Positions 39,111 to 48,849 of a stretch of 64,000 nt of DNA are shown one piece after another. A program made the position numbers and the translations under genes. The DNA is from Dongshaea marina (lineage in GTDB: Bacteria > Pseudomonadota > Gammaproteobacteria > Enterobacterales > Aeromonadaceae): NCBI RefSeq assembly GCF_003072645.1, contig NZ_CP028897.1, positions 819,658 through 883,657 of the forward strand, read 5' to 3'. The notes under the pieces were generated by a model. That model searched no databases and was not told the origin of the DNA. It saw only the letters and a program-made list of their open reading frames with translations. Positions within the stretch are counted from its first letter, which is position 1. Each line of letters starts with the position of its first letter.

Positions 39111-39636
39111 GGTAGGTTCTCCCGTTTAATCAAAAGTGGCTGGAGTCGTCTTACTCTTGAAAATTTTTTCAATAGGACTGGGGGATCCCAGTTTGATTGA
39201 CAGAGGTCATCCTCATTGTTGCAACCTGTGTCTCGTGCTGATGCAGATCTAAAAATTCAGGGTTCACTCTTTGTGAAGAAATGAGTTTGTATCGCATTGA
39301 TATATCCTTATATTTTGCATGGTATTCCGGGTGCTGGTTAAGCGAATGAGAAAATAAGCCTGTTTGGAAAAGGATTTTAATGGACCCATGCTAGAAAAAA
39401 TTGAAAACCAGCGCAATTTGTTAGAGAGGATATCAATACCCTCTCCAGGAGGGAGGATATGGTTAAGCTAGCTGGAAACTTGATTATCCAGTATAAGCTA
39501 TTGAATAAATTATATTTTATTTTTTATCTGAAATATTTTCGTGAATATGAACTCCAATGAGCAATGCGACAAATTAAGGCACTTATCACCTATCGAGAGC
39601 GCCTGGGGTTCTGATTATTTTTCGTTTTAGTCACAG
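39111..39636. other. AT-rich intergenic stretch, no gene seen
   Basis: About 525 bp upstream of the LysR gene. Several A/T-rich tracts and a short inverted CTCTCC/GGAGAG-like element near 39440 are visible, but no frame longer than 60 codons. It may hold the LysR promoter and the 3' end of an old transferred segment. Confidence 0.45.
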
Positions 39637-40002
39637 CTAATCTGGATCAGGTTTTTCCTTGGCAGACTTCAATGCTCCCATCGCCTTGAGCTCGCGCAGC
39701 ATGAAGTAGTTGAGTACGGTACGGATCGCGATAATCGAGGCCAGTTGTCCGATATCCTCCCAAGTGGGGGCAATGGTGGTGTTGAGAATACTGCCACCGA
39801 TCAGAAAACCCAAAGCCAGTGAGAAGGTGTAGCCCAGCTCGAGGCGGCTCTCGCGAATCGCTGTGGCAGAGTCTTTTTCAATCAGGGACTCACGAATGAA
39901 GATCACCATTCCCTTGATCACACCTATGGAGATCACCGTGATGGCGAGAAGATGCAGGCATTGCACTACGAAGTGACTGGCAATATGAACAATTTCATCC
40001 AT
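39637..40002 (-). CDS. DUF1622-family membrane protein
   Basis: A 121-residue protein with three membrane segments (LHLLAITVISIGVIKGMVIFI, LGYTFSLALGFLIGGSIL, and IGQLASIIAIRTVLNYFML). The conserved RLELGYTFSLALGFLIG and the RTVLNYFMLRE pattern are typical of DUF1622. GGAG lies six bases before the ATG at 40000-40002, which makes it the better start over a codon four residues upstream. Function is unknown in the family. It stands alone between two non-coding gaps. Confidence 0.85.
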   Translation of the reverse strand: MDEIVHIASHFVVQCLHLLAITVISIGVIKGMVIFIRESLIEKDSATAIRESRLELGYTFSLALGFLIGGSILNTTIAPTWEDIGQLASIIAIRTVLNYFMLRELKAMGALKSAKEKPDPD

Positions 40003-40162
40003 GGCTGACTCCAAAACCTCAATGGGCAGCAGTTACAGCAAACTCATAGCCGTTACTTAAGTGCTAGCTGCTTCTTCGAAGGCCGTCAATCCGGGAGGCA
40101 GGATTAGTCAATTGGAAGATCATAGAAAGGGCCACCCTGGGGTGACCCTGGTGAGATGTGGG

Positions 40163-41239
40163 TTAGTGTGTCGGGGCAAACTCTCTGGGCTCAAGTGAGA
40201 TCACCGCGTTGTTGCGAGCTCCCGAATAGTCCTGGTAGTGACGGTTTTGCTCCAGGGTGTAGAAGGAATCCACATAATCATCACTATTGGTCATCCAATC
40301 ATCGGGAATCGCGTCTATGATGCGGTTTCCGAGATCCAGGAAGGGGGCGCTCTGTGGATATCCGGCGATCTTCAGGCTCTCTTTGAGAACTTCAACCAAT
40401 AGCTTGGTGAGCTCCTTGTAGTTGGTATTGCTGTCCTGCTCCATCAGCACCAGATCGGCAGCGGCCCAGCGATAACGATCCCAATAGATCAGGATCTGGT
40501 TGGGAGTATAGACAGTTTTATCATGGTCCAGATAGGGCATGTCGATGATATCGACCACAGGCTCATCTCTTCCCGGATTGATTCCGGCAACTATGGCATA
40601 AATCTCGGCGTCACCTAGAATCCATGGCTCCTCGTCATTTTCCAGGCGGATTTTACTTAAGATTGAAGTTTTGAGAGGCTCAGTTGCTGGGGGAAGCGAG
40701 TCACTGCTCAGCCCCTCTTTTTTAAGTGCCCGATTCATCATGCGGATCCCAGCCTGAGCGGCTTTATGGGCATCGGTTTCAACCACCAGTACTGGACGAT
40801 CAGGGGCCTTATTGACATCCAGTAATACCGAATTCCCCTGGCGATCAAAGGCTTCAATGGAACTCCACTGGGACTCGTCACCATCCGGGATATAGGCAAC
40901 CAGCGGAGCGACCCCTGAACTCAGGGCAGATTGCTGGTCGGGGGTTGCCAGCCGTAGCTGCATTAATGAGTCGACCTCTCCGGTCAATCCCATTTTTCCT
41001 ATTGCTTGTTGATTTGCCTGTGCACTCAGCTGACTGAGGGAAGAGATGGAGCGAGCCGTTCGCTTGTGTGCCAGCAAGCTCTGAAGAGGAGCCTGGTAGT
41101 TCTGATTGGCAAGTTTCGGGAGTAGAGTCTGGCTGTGCATCGCCAGCTCACGCGCTAACTCCCGGCGCGTTTGCTGGCTGTCAGCCAGGGCGGTGGAGCT
41201 AATAACTAGCCCAATAAGCAGCATGCAGATATGTTTCAT
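40163..41239 (-). CDS. Secreted protein of unknown function (DUF3103-like)
   Basis: A 358-residue exported protein. The signal peptide is MKHICMLLIGLVISSTALA. The mature part has a Gln/Leu-rich helical region (residues 25-90), then PLVAYIPDGDESQWSSIEAFD and a C-terminal domain with DAEIYAIVAGINPG and WDRYRWAAADLVLMEQD. The layout resembles DUF3103 proteins of Vibrio and Shewanella, a match made from memory and held loosely. No catalytic motif is apparent. It is a single gene with its own upstream gap. Confidence 0.6.
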   Translation of the reverse strand: MKHICMLLIGLVISSTALADSQQTRRELARELAMHSQTLLPKLANQNYQAPLQSLLAHKRTARSISSLSQLSAQANQQAIGKMGLTGEVDSLMQLRLATPDQQSALSSGVAPLVAYIPDGDESQWSSIEAFDRQGNSVLLDVNKAPDRPVLVVETDAHKAAQAGIRMMNRALKKEGLSSDSLPPATEPLKTSILSKIRLENDEEPWILGDAEIYAIVAGINPGRDEPVVDIIDMPYLDHDKTVYTPNQILIYWDRYRWAAADLVLMEQDSNTNYKELTKLLVEVLKESLKIAGYPQSAPFLDLGNRIIDAIPDDWMTNSDDYVDSFYTLEQNRHYQDYSGARNNAVISLEPREFAPTH

Positions 41240-41521
41240 ATCCTTATTCTCCTAAAAAGTGGCTGGCAAAGGGCGCAGCATGTAAGGAAATAATCGGGAT
41301 GAAGTTTAAGCAGAGGGCCGGACCTATGGGTCTAAACATCTGTCTAAAAAATACACTACATGTTTTGTGCTTAAGAGGCATCTATTGTTTTTATTAAACT
41401 AATTATTTGTGAATTTGATCTCTATTTTTCTCTGTGTGGAAAATTTAATACAGGCCTAAGCCCAGGGTGAGCTTCATGGTCCCAGAAGATTCACTAGAAT
41501 TTGAGTAAACCTATTATTTGC

Positions 41522-42328
41522 ATGGTTACAGTTTTGGATTGTCGACTGATTATTGCCTTGTGCTTGTCCTTCATCCTGAGTGGTCAGGCGAAAAGCGCCT
41601 CGCCATCCGGCCAAGATTTCACCCGTCTTTCCTATGTGACGGAGGAGTTTCCTCCCTATAACTATCGGCACAATGGGGAGTTGAAAGGGATTGCGGTTGA
41701 GCTATTGCTGGCGGCGGCCAGGGAGGCGGGGTACTCGATGCGCTCACAGGATATCAAGTGCAACTCCTGGGCTCGCTCCTACAACCTGGCTTTGAATGTT
41801 CAGGGTTATGTGCTCTTCTCCACGGCTCGTACTCTGGAGCGGGAGGCTCTGTTTAAGTGGGCCGGGCCCATAGTGCCAAATATCGAGGTGATCCTGGTGG
41901 CGCTGCGGGAGCGCCATCTGCGGATAGCGATGGATTCTGAGTTGAATAGTTATCGAATCGGGGTGATTCGTTCCGATGCCGGGCAGCAGTATGTGATCCG
42001 AGTCGGTGTGGATCCGGATAAGTTGGTGGTGACCCATAAGCCAAAGCTCCTGGCTCGTCAGCTACTCAACCGGCGCATCGATCTGTGGGCGACCACAGCC
42101 TCGGTATTTGATACCCTTGAAAAGCTGGGATTGGAGCGCAACAAGTTTGAAGTGGTCTACTCTCTGGGGGCAAGCGCTCCCTATTATGCCCTGAACAAGA
42201 AGACTCCGGATCAGTTGGTAGCGAGCTTTCAAAGGGCGATTGACAAGGTCAAAGACAGTGATGAGTATCAGCTCATCCTCTCTGATTATGGTCACCCGCT
42301 GGCTGGCAAGAGCAAGGGAGCTCCATAA
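41522..42328 (+). CDS. Periplasmic solute-binding protein, family 3 (second orphan)
   Basis: About 268 residues: hydrophobic leader (LIIALCLSFILSGQAKS), then the mature start LSYVTEEFPPYNYRHNGELKGIAVELLLAAAREAG of the amino-acid-binding family. GVIRSDAGQQYVI marks the hinge part. The start is unsure: an ATG at 41522 and a TTG at 41501 are both in frame and neither has a good ribosome site. Like the protein at 34.0 kb, it has no linked permease. Its stop is only 18 bp from the converging xylA stop. Confidence 0.78.
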   Translation: MVTVLDCRLIIALCLSFILSGQAKSASPSGQDFTRLSYVTEEFPPYNYRHNGELKGIAVELLLAAAREAGYSMRSQDIKCNSWARSYNLALNVQGYVLFSTARTLEREALFKWAGPIVPNIEVILVALRERHLRIAMDSELNSYRIGVIRSDAGQQYVIRVGVDPDKLVVTHKPKLLARQLLNRRIDLWATTASVFDTLEKLGLERNKFEVVYSLGASAPYYALNKKTPDQLVASFQRAIDKVKDSDEYQLILSDYGHPLAGKSKGAP

Positions 42329-42346
42329 GCCCCCTGATATCGAGTT

Positions 42347-43668
42347 TTAAGAGCCGTAGAGGGTGTGATTCAACAGGTTTTCCAGGTACTCCTGGTGTCC
42401 GCTACAGGGCTTAGGAGAGATCTGGGAGGTCAGCGCCTGGTCCAGAAGATCTGGCAGCGAGCTTTCTCCCCTGAGGATCTGCTGCCCCAGGGCAGAGCTC
42501 CACCCCTGGTAGCGTTGTTCGGTAAGCTGTTGTAGTTTTTGCTCCTCTATCAGGCGAGCCGCTTTTTTCAGTGACAGTGCCAGGGTGTCCATGGCTCCGA
42601 TATGAGCATACAGCAGATCGTTGAGATCGCAGCTTTGACGGCGCAGTTTGGCATCAAAATTAAAGCCTCCCTGCTGCATTCCGCCAGCCTTGAGGATTTC
42701 ATAGAGCACTGGTGTCATCTCCTCAACACTGTTAGGGAACTGATCTGTGTCCCAACCCAGTTGGGGATCTCCGCGGTTTGCATCGACACTGCCAAAGATC
42801 CCAAGGGCCAGCGCCATAGCGATCTCGTGATGGAAGGAGTGACCGGCCAGCGTGGCATGGTTGGCTTCTATATTGACCTTGACCTCTTTTTCCAAGCCAA
42901 ACTGGCGTAAAAAGCCATACACGGTGGCAACATCGTAATCGTACTGGTGCTTGCTGGGCTCCTGGGGCTTGGGCTCAATCAGCAGATTGCCGCTAAACCC
43001 AAGCTTATGCTTGTGCTCGACCACCATCTGCATAAACCGGCCAAGCTGTTCACGCTCGCGCTTGAGATCCGTATTGAGCAGGGTTTCATAACCTTCGCGC
43101 CCCCCCATAACACATAGTTTTCACCACCGAGACGCAGAGTACTCTGCATGGCACAGCAGACCTGAGAGGCAGCGTAACTGAAGATCTGTGGATCCGGGTT
43201 GCTGGCCGCTCCGGCTGCATAGCGCGGATGACTAAAGCAGTTGGCGGTTCCCCACAGTAACTTAAGCCCTGTCTGCTGCTGTTTCTCGCCAAGGTAGTCG
43301 GTCATGGCGTCAAGATTGCTCACATAGCTTCGAAGACTCTCTCCCTCGGGGGCAACATCTATGTCATGAAAGCAGTAGTAGGGCACTGTGAGTGTCTTAA
43401 AAAACTCAAAGGCGGCATCCGCCTTATTGCGGGCTCGCTGCAGGGGATCTTCAGCCCTGTTCCAGGAGCGTTCAAAGGTGCCCGAGCCAAAGGTATCGTC
43501 ACCACTCCAGCAGAAGTTATGCCAGTAGCAGGCGGCAAAGTGTAGCTGCTCTCTCATGCTTTTACCAAGGATCATCTGATCGGCCTGATAGTGACGAAAA
43601 GCCAGAGGCTCCCGGCTATCGGGGCCGAGATAGGGGATTGGGGATTTGGGTTCAAAATAGCGTGTCAT
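42347..43668 (-). CDS. xylA: Xylose isomerase (frameshift in a G run)
   Basis: The repaired protein is 440 residues, the same length as E. coli XylA, and begins [16 protein letters not shown]. Conserved blocks include [28 protein letters not shown] with the catalytic His region [31 protein letters not shown] and the metal-binding [16 protein letters not shown]. The frame breaks at VLWGG; one extra base in the C7 run 43100-43106 restores [16 protein letters not shown]. The enzyme converts xylose to xylulose. The ATG at 43666-43668 is the family start; the frame extends 58 codons upstream only by chance. It is divergent from xylE, with which it shares a 258-bp control region. Confidence 0.93.
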
Positions 43669-43926
43669 CGCATCGACTCCATCGGTTGAGATGTAGCTAT
43701 TTTTATCAAGGGAGCAAGGGGTCGCAATTATGTTTTTTCCCGATCGAATTTTGAAAAATAGCAATTGAGAGTGAGAGCTGGGTATCACAAGTCTGCTCCA
43801 CCTGAGGTCCTTGTGAGCGAGCTCAGGGAAAGAAGATTTCATAAAGCATTTAGCAAAAACAGAAATAGCAATCTAGCGGTGAGCTTCAAACAATAGATGC
43901 TACGACAGCTCAATTCAGGAATATCT
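43669..43926. promoter_or_regulatory. Divergent xylA/xylE control region with a direct repeat
   Basis: Both genes must start transcription here. AAATAGCAAT occurs twice in the same orientation, in similar contexts ending in GTGAG (43753-43775 and 43861-43883). XylR is an AraC-type activator that binds direct repeats, so these are candidate XylR half-sites. This is inferred, and no footprinted consensus was compared. Confidence 0.5.
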
Positions 43927-45323
43927 ATGATGGTACGCTCATCAATAAGTGTGATACGGATAACTCTGGTGGTGGCTCTTGGGGGGCTACTTTTTGGCTA
44001 TGATACCGCGGTCATATCGGGAGCGACCCAGTCCCTGCAGAGTTACTTTAAGCTGGATGCGACGGCTCTTGGATTTGCTGCTGCATCTGCGCTGCTCGGC
44101 TGTATTATCGGAGCCATTTTGGCATCGGGTTTGAGCAGCCGTTTTGGCAGGTGAGGGGCTTTGCTGTGTTCGGCTGTGCTTTTTCTGTTGTGTGCGGTGG
44201 GAACGGCACTGGCCGATCATTACTGGACCCTGGTGTTTTACCGGATCATCGGGGGATAGGGGTCGGGATCGCCTCTATGGTTTCCCCCATGTATATCGCT
44301 GAGGTGGCACCTTCTGAGCGCAGAGGGGCCCTGGTTTCCTGCAACCAGTTGGCGATTATCTTTGGGATGTTGCTGATCTATTTTGTGAATTACGCCATTG
44401 CCAGCCTGGGCGATCGCCACTGGCTGGATACCTTGGGGTGGCGCTATATGTTCGCCTCCGGGGTGGTTCCCTCGCTACTGTTTCTCGGGCTGCTGTTTAC
44501 GGTTCCCGAGACACCGCGTTGGCTTGCTCTCAGGGGACGGGAGCGCGAGGCCAGGGAGCTACTGATGGCACTTGATCCGGATTCGAATATTGAGCAGCAG
44601 TGGCAGGAGATCCATGAAACAACCCAACAACGCTCGATCAAACTGCTTGGATCCGGGCTGGGCTATGTCATCTTTGTCGGGATCATGCTTTCGGTATTTC
44701 AGCAGGTCACAGGGATCAATGTGTTTCTTTATTACGCCCCAAGGATCTTAAGTGGTTTTAATCACTCCGGGTTGGATATCGCCCTGCTCGAAACCATCCT
44801 GGTTGGGGCCGTAAATCTGCTGTTTACCCTGATCGCTATCTATACGGTGGATCGTTTTGGTCGTCGGCCTCTGATGATGGGAGGAGCCCTGGTGATGGGG
44901 CTGTGTATGTTGGCGATCGGCACTGCAGCTTACCTCAACCTTATCGGTGGATACCTGCTGATCTTTATGTTGGGCTATATCGCCGCTTTTGCCCTGTCTC
45001 TCGGCCCCGTGACCTGGGTGCTGTTATCTGAGATGTTTCCGAATCGGGTGCGGGCCAAGGCGCTGTCGATCGCCGTGTTTGCCCAGTGGCTGGCGAACTT
45101 CTTAGTATCGCAGACCTTTCCTATGATGACGGCGGATAATAACTGGCTACAGCAGACCTTCCACGGCGGTGCTCCCTTCTGGCTTTACGGGATCATGGGG
45201 CTGGTCACGGTGGGATTTGTAGCTAAATGTGTTCCTGAAACTAAGAATCGCTCTTTGGAGGAGCTTGAAGCGTTGTGGGAGAGGACAGAAAAGAGCCCAC
45301 AGCTTTCCCCTTCGGGCGCCTGA
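43927..45323 (+). pseudogene. xylE: Xylose/H+ symporter, MFS (in-frame stop plus G-run frameshift)
   Basis: The repaired protein is 465 residues and follows E. coli XylE: ITLVVALGGLLFGYDTAVISG, IGGIGVGIASMVSPMYIAEVAPSERRG, GVMLS-like GIMLSVFQQVTGINVFLYYAP and VPETKNRSLEELEALWE. Two lesions are present. TGA at 44152-44154 replaces the second Arg of the loop RFGRR (CGA to TGA fits). The reading frame after it is unchanged (GALLCSAVLFLLCAVGTALADHYW) up to a missing G in the G5 run 44251-44255. The second lesion resembles the other run errors in this window; the first does not and may be a true nonsense mutation. ATG 43927 has AGGA six bases upstream. If the stop is real, xylose uptake would depend on another transporter. 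Confidence 0.85.
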
Positions 45324-45341
45324 GCTCTTTTTTCATATGAG

Positions 45342-45363
45342 GGAGCCTGCATTGGCAGGCTCC
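45342..45363. terminator. Hairpin between converging xylE and the Fe-alcohol dehydrogenase gene
   Basis: A 9-bp stem GGAGCCTGC/GCAGGCTCC with a 4-nt loop lies midway in a 54-bp gap. No clear U-tract is next to it on either strand, so its efficiency is uncertain. Confidence 0.5.
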
Positions 45364-45377
45364 GGGAGTGTGCGAGC

Positions 45378-46505
45378 TCAATAGACCTGTTGGTAGATCT
45401 CGCGGGCGGCCTCCGGGGTGAGCTCTCTTGGATTATTGGCCAAAAGCCGGGTGACCTTCATCACACCGTCCGCAAGCTCATCAAGCGCCTGCTCCGGAAT
45501 ATCCAGCTCCCTGAGACCATGAGGGATATTCAGATCCCGGCACAGGGCTCTGATCTCATCAACCACTAGCTGTGGGGAGGTCGCATCGGCCCTGAAACAG
45601 CGTGCCAGCTCAAGAAAGCGCTGCTCATTGCCCACCATGTTATAGGCCATCACAGGAGCAAACATCATGCTGTTCGCCAATCCATGGGGGATGTGATACA
45701 TGCCACCCAGGGGATAGGCGAAGGCGTGGACCGCGGTGACTCCGGCATTGGCAAAGGCGATCCCTGCCATCAGGCTTCCGAGCAACATATTCTCACGCGC
45801 CTTAAGGTTATGACCATCCTGGTAGGCGAGGCGGATATTCTGAGTCAGCAGCTCAATCGCCTTCACTGCAAAGGTGTCTGTGTAGCTGTTGGCATTGACC
45901 GAGTTAAAGGCTTCGACGGCGTGGGTCAGGGCATCCATCCCGGTGTAAGCGGTCACTCGGGGAGGCATGCCGACGGTCAGGGTCGGATCCAGGATCGCAA
46001 AATGAGGAATGATTTTCTGTGAGACGATTCCCTTCTTAAGCTGATCCTTAGAGTCTGAAAGAATGGCGATCGGGGTGACCTCACTGCCGGTTCCTGCGGT
46101 GGTCGGAATCGCGATCAGCGGCAGTGCCTCCTGCTCCAGGAGCTCGCTACCCAGGTAGCTTTCGATCTCCCGGGTGTTGGTCACCAGGGCAGCGACCACC
46201 TTGGCGGTATCGATTGGGCTGCCGCCCCCGAAGGCGATGACGGTGTCGATGTTCATCGCTCTGGCCTTGTTGACTACAGCGGCAACATAGTCGATCTCAG
46301 GCTCAGGTAATACCTTATCGAATAGCTCTATTTTCACTCCGGCATCATCGATGAGCTGGCACAGCTTCTCAAAGGAGGGGGTATGAGATAAGAAATCATC
46401 GGTGATCAGCATCAGTTTGCGGCTGGAAAGCCGAGCCAGGATGGATGAAATATTGTCTATGGCGTTTTCGCCGACAAAGAGTTCTGGGGTGCGGATAATG
46501 TTCAT
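45378..46505 (-). CDS. Iron-containing alcohol dehydrogenase, probably 4-hydroxybutyrate dehydrogenase
   Basis: A 375-residue Fe-dependent dehydrogenase with FGGGSPIDTAKVVAAL (NAD binding), PTTAGTGSEVT and the metal ligands in DALTHAVEAFNS, AVHAFAYPLGGMYHIPHG and related blocks. The length matches 4-hydroxybutyrate dehydrogenases such as BlcB/AttL and GbdH. AGGAAG lies six bases before the ATG at 46503-46505, inside the end of the lactonase gene, whose stop is only 10 bp upstream, so the two are one operon. Its predicted role is 4-hydroxybutyrate to succinic semialdehyde with NAD. Substrate choice is inferred from the lactonase and SucD-like neighbours; 1,3-propanediol-type activity cannot be excluded. 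Confidence 0.8.
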   Translation of the reverse strand: MNIIRTPELFVGENAIDNISSILARLSSRKLMLITDDFLSHTPSFEKLCQLIDDAGVKIELFDKVLPEPEIDYVAAVVNKARAMNIDTVIAFGGGSPIDTAKVVAALVTNTREIESYLGSELLEQEALPLIAIPTTAGTGSEVTPIAILSDSKDQLKKGIVSQKIIPHFAILDPTLTVGMPPRVTAYTGMDALTHAVEAFNSVNANSYTDTFAVKAIELLTQNIRLAYQDGHNLKARENMLLGSLMAGIAFANAGVTAVHAFAYPLGGMYHIPHGLANSMMFAPVMAYNMVGNEQRFLELARCFRADATSPQLVVDEIRALCRDLNIPHGLRELDIPEQALDELADGVMKVTRLLANNPRELTPEAAREIYQQVY

Positions 46506-46515
46506 TCTGTTCTTC

Positions 46516-47298
46516 CTATCTGTAGAATTCTGGAGCTTTTTTATAGTTTGGCCATGCCTTTGGATCATGGCCTGTGACTACGGTCAGATCCTGAGTCCTC
46601 ATCGCATGACGCATCCGGGCAATGGTTTTGACCGCATGGGGGGGCTCCAGACCAGCCCCGGCAGTAGATCCTGATGCAGGATCTCTTCGGTATAGCAGCT
46701 GTCTCCGGTGAGAAGGTAGGCGCCGGACTCTTCAAGATTCACCTGCAGGGATTGGTGACCGGGTGTGTGCCCCGGAGTAAACCAGATTTTCAGGGCACCA
46801 TCGCCAAAGAGATCGTAACCATCATCAGACTCACCGTCGAGGAGCAGCCAGTCCACCTCTTTATCAAAATCAGCCCGGATATAGGCCGCTTTTTGGTAAA
46901 AATCGGGGACATAGGCCCACTCCAGCTCTTTGCGCTGTACTATATAGGTTGCATTGGGAAAGGCACCTATCCCCCGGCATGATCCAGGTGCAGATGAGAG
47001 CAGACCACATAGTCAATATCCCAGGGAGTCAGCCCGATCGATTCCAGCTGGTGGACCACATAGTCTTCCTCTCTCATGATGGGGTCGTAAACTTTAGTCA
47101 CATCTCCCAGTGTTTTACCTTGTCTGTTGCGACTTCAAGGGCCATGCCCGTGTCATATAACACATTGCCTTTCGGGTGTTTGATCAGGAAAAAAGGAACC
47201 GGAATATCAAAGGGTTCCTTCACTCCCTGGCCAGCCATGATGTGTTGTTTCTCGGTTTTGAGAGTGCCACATTCAAAGAAATAGAGCTCTGTACTCAT
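46516..47298 (-). CDS. Metallo-beta-lactamase-fold lactonase, AttM/BlcC-like (three frameshifts)
   Basis: The repaired protein is 261 residues, the length of AttM/BlcC. It keeps the family N-terminus ([10 protein letters not shown], then [20 protein letters not shown]), the zinc motif [28 protein letters not shown] and the C-terminus [21 protein letters not shown]. The frame is lost at 47106-47108, 46971-46975 and 46638-46643. One base at each restores [24 protein letters not shown] and [12 protein letters not shown]. BlcC opens gamma-butyrolactone to 4-hydroxybutyrate and also hydrolyses acyl-homoserine lactones. Gene context favours the first role. A small hairpin in the 61-bp gap before it may reduce expression relative to the gene upstream. 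Confidence 0.88.
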
Positions 47299-47359
47299 GT
47301 TGATCCCATCCAAAGCTAGATAAAAAGAGTGATGGGGAGGTCTTCCTCCCCAAGTAGTT

Positions 47360-48720
47360 TTAGGCGGCCGCCCAGATCTCCTGATCGGTAGGGACTGGCT
47401 TGTTTTTCCTGGCATAACCGATCCGGTCGATATTGATCAGGTGTTTGTAGTCCAGATTTTCGGAGATGGAGTTATTTCCCCATGAGCCGCAACCCAGGGT
47501 TGTGGTTGGTGCAAAGCCATTTTGCAGGCTCCCTCCCGCGGTCAGTGAACAGGGTTCATTGACCACCAGGCGGCTGACGGGCAGTTGCAGGCCTGCTCGC
47601 TCAATGTGACGATCATTGGTTGAGTGGATGGCACAGGAGTGGCCCTTACCCTCCAGCTCCAGGTTTTGTTGGGCGATTCCTATGGCCTGGTCGAAACTGC
47701 TGTATTCGAAGGCAACCATTACAGGGCACATCTTCTCTTTGCGCAGTGGGTCATCCTGGCGATCATTGGAGCGGATCATGATGATCTTGGTCTCTTTGGG
47801 ATCTTGATCCCCGCGAGCTCAGCTATGGTGAAGACACTCTGACCAACCACATCTTTTGAGATATGCCCATCCTCAAACAGTACCTCCCGCAGCTTATCTG
47901 CCTCACGCTGATCTTCAATGAAGTAGGTATCGTTGCTGATGAATGCCTCTTTGACCCCAGGGTAGTCATCCTGGTGCACAATGATCGATTGTTCACCTGA
48001 GCAGATGACGCCGTTATCAAACTTACGTCCCTTGATGATGTCCCGGGCGGCCTTGTCAAAATCGATCTCCCGGTCGATGATCACCTGGACGTTACCGGCA
48101 CCAACCCCGTAGGATGGCTTGCCGCTACTATAAGCGGCCTTGACCATCCCCATACCACCGGTTGCGACCACCACATCGACCGAGTGCATCAGTTGATTGG
48201 TCTTCTCAATACTAGGTTCTTCAATGCACTGGATCAGGTGCTCTGGGCCACCCAGCTTTCTGATCTCTGCGTTCATCAGTGCCACGGTTTTGCTACTGCA
48301 TTTTTTCGATCTGGGGTGAGGGGCGATGATGATGGCATTGCGCCCCTTGAGTGCCAGCATCGCATTACACATGGGGGTGACTATGGGGTTGGTGGTTGGA
48401 GTGACAGCACCAATGACCCCCATGGGCTTGGCAACCTCTACAATCCCTGTGTTTTCATTGCGACTGATGATACCCACAGATTTTTTAGACTTGAGATGAT
48501 TCCAGATGGCGCGTGATTTGCCTGTGCACTTTACAACCTTATCTTCAAAGACTCCCATCTGTGTCTCTTCAACGGCGTCCCTTGAAAGCTCTTCGGCATG
48601 GTCATAAACCACCTTACCGATAGCCCTGACTATTTCATCGACCTGCTGCTGATTATAAGTTTCGAAACTTTGTTGGGCGACTCTTGCTTTTTCAAGCATC
48701 TCATTAATTGAAGTGGTCAT
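47360..48720 (-). CDS. CoA-acylating aldehyde dehydrogenase, SucD-like (one frameshift)
   Basis: The repaired protein is 453 residues, the length of CoA-dependent succinate-semialdehyde dehydrogenase (SucD) and close to EutE. Visible blocks are VEVAKPMGVIGAVTPTTNPIVTPM, the catalytic Cys in NGVICSGEQSIIV, PTTTLGCGSWGNNSISENL and a C-terminus YARKNKPVPTDQEIWAA. The frame breaks at AGIKIPK; one extra base in the G3 run 47798-47800 gives IPKETKIIMIRSND. It should oxidise succinic semialdehyde (from the Fe-dehydrogenase) to succinyl-CoA; acetaldehyde is the main alternative substrate. The ATG at 48718-48720 follows AGGA at eight bases; the frame upstream of it is spurious. Confidence 0.87.
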
Positions 48721-48849
48721 TGTGTTATTCCTATTTAGTTTTGAAGGCAATAATTGATTTTGATAAATAAATAGAGACTTAGTTATATTTAACTCAGGTG
48801 TTAGGGCTAAAGTGCTTATCTGTATTTAAACACCTTTGATATGTTTTTT

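Noticed and set aside
44152-44154. TGA in xylE as selenocysteine or programmed read-through
   Set aside because: The position is a conserved arginine and no selenocysteine insertion element follows. A mutation or base error is simpler.
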